Positions 1 to 11,337 of a stretch of DNA of 64,000 bases are shown here, one piece after another. Every line of letters begins with the position of its first letter. The stretch's first letter is position 1. Under the pieces are notes generated by a model that did not search any database, had not been told where the DNA came from, and saw only the letters and a program-made list of their open reading frames with translations. The translations under genes and the position numbers were made by a program. The stretch is from positions 62,001 to 126,000 of the forward strand of contig JAIWNI010000031.1 of assembly GCA_025331435.1 (NCBI GenBank). Direction: 5' to 3'. Source of the stretch: Choanephora cucurbitarum (taxonomy: Eukaryota; Mucoromycota; Mucoromycetes; Mucorales; Choanephoraceae).

Positions 1-2136
1 ACAAAAATGCCTTCTTGATGGCCTCGTTATCACATAACGCCTCAAAGGACTGATGAGCATCCACCTGCACTTGAGTGGCTATCTGCTCTAGACCAGCCTT
101 GGTAGGCACCACAATGGCAACCGGACGAGGACTGAGTGAATCACCATAGACACAGATATTGCTGACACCCAAAGCCGTCTTGTAGACCGATTCTAGTTTC
201 TCAAGTGCAATGTATTCACCATGGCTCAGTTTGACAAGATTCTTGATTCGATCGATGACAGAGAGTGAACCGTCTGGATTCCATTCACCCACATCGCCGG
301 TACGTAACCAGCCATCTTCGGTAATTGTCTCGTTTGTCAAGCTATCTTGCTTAAAATACCCTTTTGTCACAGGTGATCCTCGCACCCAAATCTCTCCTTG
401 AGGCTTTTCATTGGTCGACAGATAGTTTGCTTCTGGCACATCCACCAGTTTGATTTCACAACAAGGAACAGGTCCTCCTACTGAACCAAATGAAAAGTTC
501 TCGGGTGTCATAATACAACACATACTTATAAAAAAAATTAAGTCATCTATATACAAATAAGCCTATTTCATGGACTTACCCACAACCTAATTATCCATGC
601 CATCCAATCAAGAAAAAAAAATAAGTTACATTTATCTAAACAAGACCCCATTTACTTACTTTCAGTCATGCCTATAAGAGAAAAAATCAGTAAAATAAAC
701 CATCAGTGCGTAAACACTACTTACCATAACCATTCAAGATAGGACCTAAAGTAGCAGAAAGAAACTTTTGTGTTTCCAGAGCCAAGGGTGCACCACCAGC
801 TAACCCAATACGGAAACGACCACCCACTTGTTCTTTGATCTTGTTGAACACCAACGTATCCAAGAAACCAGTAGGCAATCCTCTTTCCATCAACCATGAC
901 TTGGTTGCTAATGAACGATGGAAGATTGCCTGTGCTGCTGGACTCAGTTTGGCCACATTTGACAAGACACCCTTTCGAATCGATTCCCAGACAGCAGGTA
1001 CTCCTGTCATCAAGGTAGGTCTGAATTCCTTAATATCGCCCTTACAGTTACGGACTGAGGTATCTGTCAAGGTACGAGGTGAGCCATAACCCAAGACAAC
1101 ACCCCAGAACAGACAGAGGTTCTCTACCAAGAATTCAAGTACATGAGCCAATGGTAAATAAGCCATCATATAGTCTTGACCATCTTGAATGATATGTCCC
1201 AATAATGTATCTACACCAGCAACTAAACAAAGTAGGATATCAGCACTTTTCTTTCTTTTTTTTTTTAAATACTTTACTGGCACCAACGAGATTGGCATGG
1301 TTCAAAATAACGCCCTTGGGTGCACCTGTACTACCTGAGGTATACATGATACAACATAGATCATCACGTCCAGGTTTAACTGGCTTTGAAGGATGTTGTT
1401 GACCAGTCAACTTGAGATCCTGAAGAGAGACGATACGGTCTTGTCCTACAATAGTACGTAATCTGTCGAGATCCTCTTCTTTGGCTTCACCCGTATAGAC
1501 AACCAAAGAAACCTTTTTTTCTGTCTTGGGTAACACTTGAGCCAAGGTCTTCAAGAGTTCAGCAGAAGTGAAGATAGCCTGTACTTCAGCTTCGTTCATG
1601 GAATGCAGTAATCCTTCAGGACCAAGTGTTTCATATGCAGTCACAATAGCAATATTCTGTGTAAAAGCACCGTGTGCCATCACCATCCAATCCATACTAT
1701 TCATTATTTTAGTTTTTGAAAAAGATCTTTTTTTTTTCTAGTTTTACCTTGTAGGTGCAAATATCTCTATTTTAGATTGAGCAGATAATCCATAATGAAC
1801 TAAGCCTGATCCGATATGATGCACTAATTGAGATAATTCGGCATAAGTGACATAATGGTAAGGAGACAGTTGAAAGTATTTCCATGACTTGGTCTGCTTT
1901 GTCTCGACACCATCTACCACCTTGGTCACCACTTTATCTTCAGAGACAACCCTCTCTACCTTACGATAGCCCATGGCTTGACGATCTGGACGTCTCTTGA
2001 CACAATACTGGAGTACATCATAGAGTGTATGAACACCTTGAGCTGGTGTATCAATAATTTCTTCTTCAGCAAGAACTGAGCGGCGTAAAGGGGTTTCACC
2101 TTCAACAGGTGTACCCATTTGAACAGAGATAGACAT
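1..2136 (-). CDS. long-chain acyl-CoA synthetase (FAA1/FAA4-like), 3' end cut by window
   Basis: Activates long-chain fatty acids to acyl-CoA via an acyl-adenylate, feeding lipid synthesis and beta-oxidation. Five exons are readable: 2136-1748, 1696-1278, 1222-725, 671-656 and 524-1 (running off the window). Visible are the ATP-binding P-loop-like motif YTSGSTGAPKGV, the block YLPLAHVLEF, the SVRNCKGDIKEFRPTLM segment typical of Faa1/LACS, the adenylation motif NGYGMTES, and the GWLRTGDVGEW and DRIKNLVKLSHGEY motifs. About 610 residues are present; family members have about 690, so only the C-terminal tail is missing. The start MSISVQMGTP was chosen because the in-frame ATG further upstream only adds a hydrophobic run out of an AT-rich leader. 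A poly(A) stretch at 1254-1266 looks like a coding interruption but falls inside a 55-nt intron. The 16-nt exon is discussed in the findings. Confidence 0.9.
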
Positions 2137-2351
2137 AATATAAAAGAATAAGAAAGAAATAATACAAAATAGAGAGGTACACATATCTATTTCTTATATA
2201 GACACTACAATTCCCGAATTCGGAGTTTCCCTTTACATATTCTCACATGTTAAAATATTTATTCTTCACATGACAAATAAGAATCTTAAATCTTCTACTG
2301 TTAATTTGTCCAACGCTTTTGAGTTTTTGTCTAACCAATTGTTAGTTTATC

Positions 2352-5300
2352 TTATTTCAATCTGAGGCTGGCTATTACTTTACCCACTGTACTCTCCACT
2401 AAAGCAGTCTTCTTTTCTTGAAGCTGAATGATTCTACTTTCAATACTGTTCTCAATAATCAAACGAGTGATTCGAATGGGTCTATGTTGTCCTAATCTGT
2501 GAATACGATCCATAGCCTACATTGTATGTTAGTTTGAGCCTATTTGCCTTTCTATATAGAAAGCTTACTTGAACTATCAAATGAATTTAATGTGAGTATA
2601 TATACAGTGCTTCAATGGACTCTATTGAGTTACTTACGTTCTGCAGCCTTTTTGGTCCGATAGGAAAGAAATAGGTCAATTGGGATTCGATTAGATAGTA
2701 TTCTTTAGTTACTTACAGGATTCCACCAAGGATCACTATAAAACGAGATGAGTCTATGTATGTCTTTGATGTCAACAGCTAGACTTACCAAATAAACACA
2801 CGACTTGCCTCTGTCAGATTGAGTGCAACACCACCTGCCTTTAAACTGATCAAGAAGACAGTGACTGTAGGCTTATTCATAAAACTACATTGGATTTAGA
2901 AGACACAGAGAGATGACTAACATGCTAGTATGTTCTTACCAATTGATAGCAGCATTACGCTGATCAGGTGTCATTGTACCATCAAGACGAATACACTCAA
3001 ATCCAGCACGAGATAGACGCCAATAGACAAGATCCAAGAAATTAACAAATTGTGAAAACACAATACTATCAAGATAAGGTTATTGACAACATTCAATTGA
3101 CTTCTTTTTTTCTTTTACCTCTTGATCGTCTTGTCTTCTTGTCTTAGCTTGGATAGTTCTTCCACAAGCGCCTCAATCTTGGTAGAACTTCGCCAGGTAT
3201 TCATGTTGATACGGTTCACAATACTTGACTTTGAAAAGTTGGCATTGGTACCATGTCCACTTCCCTCCACTTCAATAGCAGGTTGAGAGAGATCCACACT
3301 GAATTCAGCAAAACAGGAGGGACATCGAGGCTTTTCATCTGCATGATCATCAAAGCTATCATAGTACTGGACACAACATTCTCTACAAAACACATGCTTA
3401 CAGGCTGCTGCAATAGCATCTTCTGGAGGATCGTTACATAACATACAGACAAGTTGCTTATTGTCAGAACTCTTTTTGGTAACAAGATCAGGATGATCAG
3501 CTATAGAATAGTCAATAACCCTATCACTCATTGTAAATAATTTTTTTTTAATACTGTACCACATTGACGCATCTTCATCAACAACTCAAAAATGTTGGCA
3601 TAGTTATTCAGGACAGTGCCTTCTTCAACATAGGTAGTAAAGGTACGTTGCACATCAGAATAGAGCGACGTATAGACATCTTCTTCTTCTTCCGTAAACA
3701 AGTCACGACGTATAATAACAGTACGAGGAGGCAAGCCAAGATCATCAGCACATTGAATCTTTGTTCGTCTCAACATGATCTTATCCAGCAAGATACCCAA
3801 CTTCTTCATGGCTTCACGGCCTTCATCCAAGTAACCATGGTATTGAATGGGCTTTAATACTTCATTGTTCCACCAACAGGTATGACTAAAATAATAAGAA
3901 CATCAGTGTACTTGTCTACTGCAGTTGTTATGTATACTTTACTTCATGGGTGTATGACCACAGGAATCACAGGTCCGCTTGTTTGAAAACTTCCAACTGA
4001 TTTCCTTACAGGGACATTGCTTACAATAGTAATAGGCAAAGGGATCTGCTTGCATGAAACGAATCAAAGAATAAAGTTCACCTACACGGTTCTGTAGAGG
4101 AGTACCAGTCAAGGACCATTTGTAGTTGGCATTGATATTGAACTTGAATAAACAATTGGGCCTTAGTCTTATTTTATTCTTTTTTGGGGCTCAATCAACA
4201 ACTTACCACTGATCGAGCTGTATTACTTGCTCTGTCTTTAATGTTATGTGCCTTTTTTTTTTTTGAGAGGTTGTTTAATGCCTTGAAAACAAATGATTCA
4301 TATTTCATGTTACCTCATCAAGAATGACACGATGCCATTTAACCTTATGTAAAGCTGATTTTTCCTTTTTGATAGAACGAGTGGCCTTGTTATGAACACC
4401 TTGTTCTTGACGTCTAAAACTTGACTCCATGATAGAATCTAAATACAAAGTAAGTATAATGGCAAAGGAAATATCATTCAGATTACTTACATGTAGATAA
4501 AACAACATCATACTTCTTTAATTCATCTGCATTACTGGTACGTTTGCCGTGAAAAATATAGACAGAAAGTGCATTGTTTGTGTGTCGTTCGATTTCTGCC
4601 TTCCATTGAAGAATAGCCACCTATACAAGAGAATACAGGTGAGATCAAGCATGGACCAAGAGATGAAGAACTTACGGTTGGAGCAATGACTAAATTAGGC
4701 TTCTTTCTATCGGTCAATAACAAGGCAATGGTCTGAATGGTCTTACCCATTCCCATTTCATCAGCCAAAACACCACCTTTAAACTAAAAAGTAAATGGAG
4801 GTTAAACTGGTAATCAAAGTAAATCATCTTGTACTTACTGTATCCATGTTTTCCTGTCTTCTCATCCAACCGACACCATACTTCTGAAAGGGCAAGAGTT
4901 GAAGTGTCAGTTCTGCTGGTTGCTCAACTGGAACAACAGCCTCAGGTTCAATGGATTCAAGATCTTCCCAAATATTCTTTAATTCCTTATGATGAGATAG
5001 AATCTTGAGTTGAGTTCGTTGATACTATACAGAATACAGTTAGATTAAAAAAAAATAAAGTAAACAATGACATTTACACTTCGCACTTGTTGTCGAGGAA
5101 CTCTAGGGTTTCTTCTTCTTCTATTAGCAGGTAATCTTGCAGGTGCTTCTTCTTCTTCTTCTTCAGATGAATCACTTGAAGAGCCTTCTTCTTCTTCTTC
5201 TTCCTCAGCAAATTCACCATCAGAACCTTGCTGCGAATCAGAATCAATCTCCGCTTCGTCCTTTAAACCAGAAGGTGCTACGGAAACCTCTTCTTTTTGA

Positions 5301-5617
5301 TCATCGCTTGTTTCTAATGAAGTATCAGATGATTTAGGTGATTGTCTTGAAAGAAGTGATTGAACGCTTTCTTCATCACTGTTGTCAGTCAACTGGATAG
5401 GCTGTCTAGCACGAACAGGCTGTTTGCCCTTAGCTCTACTGCTGCGCAATGCACGAACAGCAACAGGGGCCTGAAAATCATCTGAACTATCACTACTGCT
5501 GTCTTCATCTTTAGCCTCTATCTTGGGTACAGTGTTGCGCTTGACACTTGGTTCTGTATCAGATTCAAGCTTTGGCTTCTTGTTCAATCTTTGAGAAGTA
5601 CGACGAAGGCTGACCAT
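2352..5617 (-). CDS. RAD16: RAD16-like SNF2 ATPase with RING finger (global-genome nucleotide excision repair)
   Basis: Rad16 works with Rad7 to find lesions in non-transcribed DNA, using a SNF2 motor and a RING E3 module. In order: an acidic, Ser-rich N-terminus (about residues 1-175); a lead-in reading [16 protein letters not shown]; helicase motif [12 protein letters not shown]; motif II as HRVILDEAHN across a splice site; motif [17 protein letters not shown]; the Rad16 signature [17 protein letters not shown]; a C3HC4 RING ([27 protein letters not shown]); and the C-terminal helicase block with [14 protein letters not shown]. There are about nine exons with short introns. The start is MVSLRRTSQ; the longer ORF upstream adds only a Phe-rich stretch from the T-rich leader. 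The stop is 215 bp upstream of the acyl-CoA synthetase start on the same strand. No damage is seen. Confidence 0.9.
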
Positions 5618-7060
5618 GTTGGATAGATTGAGACAAGAAATAGGGGGAACTTGAAGAAGAAAAAGAAAAAAAAAAACGAAGAGTAGAATCAAACTGGCTT
5701 TGACGTATTGTTATTTGACAGTCAGATTAAACAATGACCCTTCTCTTCACTGTTATTTTGAGATTCAGAGTAACCAATGAAATCATATACAAACAAGTCT
5801 AATTTCTTCCAATCATCTAAAGGGTTTGGTCTGTTCTCAATCAACTATGAGCCTTCTTCTTACCTCGAGTAACAGATGAATGCATAAAGAACATCATGGT
5901 TCCTTGCTTCTTGACTGTGGAAACTATCGTTTTCATAAAGATAGCCAGACAGAGAACAAGAGTTGAATGTATGTGAATAGAACTGCGGATTGCATTTAAA
6001 AAAAATTTTTTTTTTAATTCAAAGCAAGAGTACCTGAATCAAATAAAGTGGTCAAACTGGAACTTTACATCTCTTAAGAAAAATAAGGTGAAACTTATCG
6101 ATCTAAAAAAAAAAAAAGGCAGCCTAATTGGGTTTACTTTTCTTTCTTTTTTGGTAATCTTATCTTTCTAGCCTCACTTCTTTTATATTCACAGTATAGC
6201 CTTCTAAATAAAAAAAAGAAAGAACATGCAAGTACAAACGAAACTATGGACAACACATAAAGTATACTAGAGCTACGCAGTTTCAAAAAAAAAATCATCG
6301 CTCTGACATTGAATTTGTTTGTCTGCATAAATCAATGCTGTCTAACCAAGAAGCACATATTAGGAAAGGCTGTAGATAGAAAGAGCAACTAACTCTATCT
6401 AATCAAATCACTCATTGGTACGCTGAAGTGTTATTGTCTACAGATAACAATGATCAGTGTTGGATATAAAAGCAATATACTAGTGATTACTCTGTTTTAC
6501 TCTAGTAGATTCAGCTTATGGTCTAAACAGAACAACAAGAAAGAAAAAAAAAAGAGACAAAAAGGGGAACAATGTCTCTTGTCTTGGGATGAACCATTCA
6601 TGCCAATTTAAACATTGCACACTCTCTATACTCTACAGATATTGCATTCATTCACAAACACAGGCTTGAGTGAGAGTAGCCGAGCGCCATTACAATCATT
6701 TGCACGCTCAGACATGTGCTTCGTATACCAGTGATAAATCCTTTTTCGAGGGGATTCTGGTGGTGGCCTCAAAAAACCATAGAAATCTCTCTGCTGATAG
6801 ACCACTTTGAAGAGACATCAAACTAGAATGAACTCAACTCTCATCTTCTAAAAAAAAAAAAAAAGAAAGGTGTATCCATGTTATCAGATAGTTAAGCTCT
6901 AAGTAATTTGACAGAATTTATTTGATTTGGTATACTGAAGGTAGGGATTTGTCTAATATGTAATTTTTTTTTTTAAAAAAAAAAAGAAAGAAACGTAAAA
7001 AAGGGGGAAAATGGTATACACTATAGATACAAAAATAAAATGAAAAGGTGGTTTCTTGAT
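5618..7060. other. intergenic region, no convincing gene
   Basis: About 1.4 kb between RAD16 and the ZIP transporter. It holds many poly(A)/poly(T) runs. Two small minus-strand ORFs were seen: a 31-codon one near 5866-5958 ending in RGKKKAHS, and a 64-codon one at 6134-6328 with one hydrophobic helix (SSSILYVLSIVSFVLACSFF) followed by a basic tail. Neither matches a family I recognise, and the second starts in a low-complexity context. It should hold the RAD16 promoter and the ZIP gene 3' UTR. Confidence 0.5.
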
Positions 7061-8405
7061 TTAGGCCCATTTGCCCAACAAAGCCATCAGGCCAGCACCC
7101 AAATACATAGAGACAAAGCATACGAATTTGCGCATGAATGGGATACGGCGGAAATCAGCATTATGGTTGATTTCTTGGCTCATCAGAGAGATATAAGCAT
7201 TGTAAAGCAAGATACCTGCTGACAAAGAGTCCAAGATAGCGCTAGCAAGGATAGATGAAGATGAGTTGGGATTGAAGCTGGAATGGATACCGATACCAAT
7301 GGCGCATCCAATAGGTGTCATGATCATAAACAAAGTTCCCATCAAAGCAGGTCTAGCCCAACCCTTGATGTTCATCTCATTAATACGAGTACCTAAGGCA
7401 ACACCTTCAAAGAACTACAGATAAAAATCAATACCAATGCCTTACATCCAATATAGCTTTCAATTTACCTGATGGAAAACAAGAGCAATCAAAAGTGTGA
7501 CAAACTCATCAGAACCGGTGTTTGAGAGAGTGATACCGATGATGATAGAGTGCATAACAATACCCAATTCCAGAATGAGTGTACCAATATGCTTATACGC
7601 ATCTTCTTCTTCAAACAAGCCTGCACTGTGAACATGTTCGTGTGCGTGATCGTGACAGACATCATGGCTTGTATTTTGGTTTGCTGTGGCACTGGTATCT
7701 AAAGAGTTGTCACTAGCTCTTTCACTCTTTTCCATATCAGCTGTCATGATCTCGGCTGCTTTCTTTTCACGGATACGTTCGATGTTGGCAACAGCGGCCA
7801 ATTCAAGTAATTGTAAAGCAAAGGAAGATAACATACAGAAGACACCAGCAAATGCACCATAGGACTTCCAGCCGTCACTGAGACAATCACTGTCAAAGTT
7901 TTCCAATGCTTCAGGCAACATATGAACAAATGCAGTTGCTAAAATAACACCAGTACCAACTGAGAATGGTGTTAGTCATCGAACTAAAAAGGACTAGTCT
8001 ATTATAAATGAGAGACTTACAGAATTTGCCTATAGTCAAGATCCAGCCTCTAATAGAATTCTTTGTGTAAGGGGAGATTTTATGCAATATGATAGGAGCA
8101 AATACACCTTTGTTGTAAAAAAAAAAAAAGGTTAATCATTGTAAAGAATGTCAAGAACAAAATTTACCTAAAGCACTGGTTCCTAAGATAATAAACAAGG
8201 CACCCACTCTAAATGGCATATTGTAGTTTGTCATTGAAGGAGAAGCACATTCATCTTCTTCCGGTGCTGCTTCTGCTGACACATCTATTCGACAATAAAT
8301 TAAGCGAAAAGGAAATTGATATAAAAAGATGATGCAATTACCTTGAGCCATAACTGCACTTAACGAGGATAACAGCAGAGCATAAAATACTGAATGTGTT
8401 GACAT
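7061..8405 (-). CDS. ZIP family zinc/iron transporter (ZRT-like)
   Basis: Imports Zn2+ (or Fe2+) across a membrane into the cytosol. Five exons join in phase: 8405-8342, 8284-8168, 8107-8021, 7959-7469 and 7414-7061, giving 370 residues. The N-terminus has a signal-like hydrophobic segment (MSTHSVFYALLLSSLSAVMA). The fungal ZIP core follows: MPFRVGALFIILGTSALG (TM1), FGTGVILATAFVHMLPEA (TM2), a long cytosolic loop with a His-rich metal-binding patch (HDVCHDHAHEHVHS), the TM4 metal-site helix (ELGIVMHSIIIGITL), the TM5 helix (LIALVFHQFFEGVALGTR) and three final helices. The H-S in TM4 and H-Q-F-F-E-G in TM5 are the expected metal ligands. Length is normal for the fungal ZRT1/2 group. The substrate cannot be decided from the sequence. 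Confidence 0.9.
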
Positions 8406-10372
8406 GATATTACTGTTGTAAGCTATGACTGATGTGTGAAACAGATAAACAGAAGAAGGAAAAGAAAGAAAAGAGGGTAGCCCCGAAGAAGAAATAAAAA
8501 ACTTTTTCTAGTAAAAATTACTTTTCCAAGGTTATTATTTCTATATTTTATTGAGTACCTTTGTAGTTATGGATCTAAGTCAGACAACTAAGTATTAGCC
8601 AATCAGAACAAAAATTTTGATAAATTTTTGTTTCGTAGTCACTCCTCAATCAAGATTGTGTCTCAGATCATGGTCAAGAAGGTACTCATTTATTCTTAAT
8701 TCATTCGAGAATTAGGGTTACAAATGCCATCTTGCTTTGACTGCTTGTTTCTTTCTTTTAGTTCTTGACTTAAAAGAAATATATGTACTACACTGATCTC
8801 GAGGAATAACTTTGTCTTTATGTAAATCTCTTTCTTTCTCTCTTTGTCAGGGTGAAGTGAAGGTGTGTCCTCGTTTTATTGTTGTACAGGGTTTGACAAG
8901 CAAGACACAACTGAAAGGGTTTACAAAAAAAAAAGCGATTTCCATTTTAGCATTGTTTATTTCCTTTTTTGAAAATCGACAAATACGGGTTTCTATAGAT
9001 TGAATTCTATTGTTAAGGCAAACCCTTAAGAAAAAAGACTTTGATAGCCACCTAAAAAGACACTTACAGCTATTTATCAGTACTGAGTCTTCAGGGGTAT
9101 CATTTAAAGCAAGTCAGACTTCTGAAAGCCCATGTTGTTACGTTTCAAGAACATGATGACCCTAACCGTTCCAACTTAAATTATTGCATCATGGTGGAAA
9201 CCACTTGGCCTAAAAGCGAATGTATTAGTCATTTTAAACCCTGCAGATCGTCTCGTACGTTTCTGCATTATGATTCATCTACTGATAGAGAAGCTGTCTT
9301 CTCCTGCGACAAGATTTATCACCAAAAACGCCTCTGGAAAAGAGGGCTTCTTCAGAACTCAATAAGCGCTTATTTCGAATCGACAATAAAAATGTCGAGG
9401 GGTGTTTGAAGAACGCTTACTAATTCACTTATAACTCAGGTGTTTCATAATTAGAGTTTAGAGAACTCGGCAAAGAAACTTATGAAACAGAATCAAAGGA
9501 TGAAGGCATAACCTTAAGCCTAATAAGCTTTGAGACTTCTAGTATAGACGGCAGTAATGATTATATAGAGACAACAAAAGCCAGTCTATTGTGAATCAGA
9601 GAATGCACTACTCTATGTTTCCTGCAATATTCAGATAGCCAGTATGATTGGAGTTTTTCAGTTACTTCTGAAGGATACAACTCATCATTATGTGTGCCCT
9701 GAACAACATTTTTCAGCAAGCAGTGTACTTGTCAGCGTTTTTGCAAAGCTGTAGCAATAGCATGTTAGTTCTGTCATTACTCAGTAAATGTGTTTGCATT
9801 GAATCAATAATTCAAATCGTTTTTTTTTTCATAGATCGATGCTTCTATACAAAGCAAAGCAAAACGTTGTAATGTCAATTACCTTTTGTTGAAATGACAT
9901 GAATAGCATCGTGTTTGCCTTTGAGCTATATGAAAAAGCAATTCCAACAACGTCTGATGTCAAAGCAGATCTAAAAGACAAGTATCACTGCATCTTGTCA
10001 TATCGAAGAAATACTCAGTACTTGTAGCAGTAAAGCATTTGGACTTTGAGACAACAAAGGTGGTGCTTTTGTTTTTTTTTGTTAATCAGTCGATTTGATG
10101 GCATCAAAAGCTTCATTGAGTAGATGGTAAAAAGAAACTTGAACATCTGTCACATCTAGCTGTGCTGTTACTGTAAAAAGGCTTACAAGATCGCCTTTCA
10201 CACTTTCTTTATCACTTTAACCAAATTAGCCAACAAAGAAAGCTGCACCTTCCTTTTCCTGGTTAAAGCGACACTTGCTTTTTTTTTTCTTCAAGAATGT
10301 TGCACTAAAAAGAGAAAAATAAAGTACTAATTTTTCCCCTTTTGTTTTTTATTTCACCCATCGTCGATTACC
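8406..10372. other. gene-poor region with decayed ORFs
   Basis: Nearly 2 kb between the ZIP and ChaC genes. A short plus-strand run starting MVKK near 8670 could splice to a segment reading GEVKVCPRFIVVQG at about 8850-9000. A 72-codon ORF at 9191-9409 (MVETTWPKSECISH...) has composition that looks coding but no recognisable family, and stops break both neighbours. I read this as eroded coding sequence or chance ORFs, not a working gene. The final 100 bp are the AT-rich leader of the ChaC gene. Confidence 0.4.
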
Positions 10373-11295
10373 ATGACTCCAACTATAGAAACGGCTGAAG
10401 ATATCAAAAAGATTCAAGAACAAAACAACAACACTCAACTTCAAGATGGTATCTGGGTGTTTGGTTATGGCTCTCTAATCTGGAAACCACCCATACATTA
10501 TGAAGCCAAGTAGGAGACCAATACTACTTTGCACTCTCACTTTGCTCACCATTCAATCACACATCTCGACATTGAATGACACATTTAGGCAGATAGGTTA
10601 TATCAAAAACTATGTTAGACGCTTTTGGCAGGTAAAGAAGAGAGAGAGGAAGCGTCCTATAGATAAGAAGAGTAAACATTATCTGCAGCATAGCGAAGAC
10701 CATCGAGGTACACCTGAAAAGCCTGGAAGAGTGGTCACACTGATTCCGTTTGATGAATGGAAAGAGATTGAGAGCATAGTAAGTTTGTGCAGCTATACAT
10801 ACTGAAGCTGTTATCAGTATAATTAAACGAGGGAACAGGAAGGACATGATAAAGTAACATGGGGTGTGGCATTCAAGATTCCTTCTGACGATGTTGAAGC
10901 AACACGAGCTTATTTGGATCATAGAGAAAAGGTAACACAAAGCGAACGTGGAAATGTCGGTTAATGCAAATTATTTGACGTATCTATAGAACGGTTATAC
11001 TGTTCACACAGTGGATGTTTATAGTCCAGAAGACGATCAGGTACCAGCTGTCAAAAATGCTTTAGTCTATATCGGTACAACAGACAATGAAGCTTATGTT
11101 GGACCAGCACCATATGATGCGATTGCTCAACAAATACACGAGACTTATGGTCCCTCAGGCTGGAATGCTGAATATCTACTGAATTTAGCAGAGGCATTAC
11201 GTGAAATTAGTCCTGGTGTACGCGATGATCATGTGTTTGAATTGGAAGCGCGTGTAAGAAAACTCATTGATGCCTCTCAGCAGAAGACAGCATAA
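10373..11295 (+). CDS. glutathione-specific gamma-glutamylcyclotransferase (ChaC family)
   Basis: Cleaves cytosolic glutathione to 5-oxoproline and Cys-Gly, part of glutathione turnover. Five exons (10373-10509, 10589-10631, 10689-10778, 10839-10931, 10990-11295) join in frame to 222 residues, normal for ChaC1/2. The diagnostic substrate loop WVFGYGSLIWKPP is at about residue 28-40. The block YVRRFWQ...DHRGTPEKPGRVVTL includes the expected catalytic Glu in TPEKPG. WGVAFKIP and a C-terminal region with IGTTDNEAYVGPAP, characteristic of ChaC, follow. Exon 3 to 4 uses an acceptor at 10838; a nearer AG would shift frame. The stop lies 42 bp from the stop of the converging VTC-like gene, so the transcripts probably overlap at their 3' ends. 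Confidence 0.9.
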
Positions 11296-11337
11296 AAGAA
11301 AAAAAAAAAAGGGTATAACCTGGATTTTCTTCTTTTT

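Noticed and set aside
1254..1266. Poly(A) run apparently breaking the acyl-CoA synthetase frame
   Set aside because: It lies in a 55-nt intron (1277-1223). Splicing there restores the conserved NLVGAIAGVDTLLG segment.
5067..5337. Plus-strand Ser/Leu-rich ORFs over the RAD16 N-terminus
   Set aside because: They are antisense shadows of the GAA/GAG-rich acidic stretch of RAD16.
6134..6328. 64-codon ORF with one hydrophobic helix
   Set aside because: Low-complexity sequence, no family, no supporting splice or conservation signal; kept only as a note in the intergenic entry.
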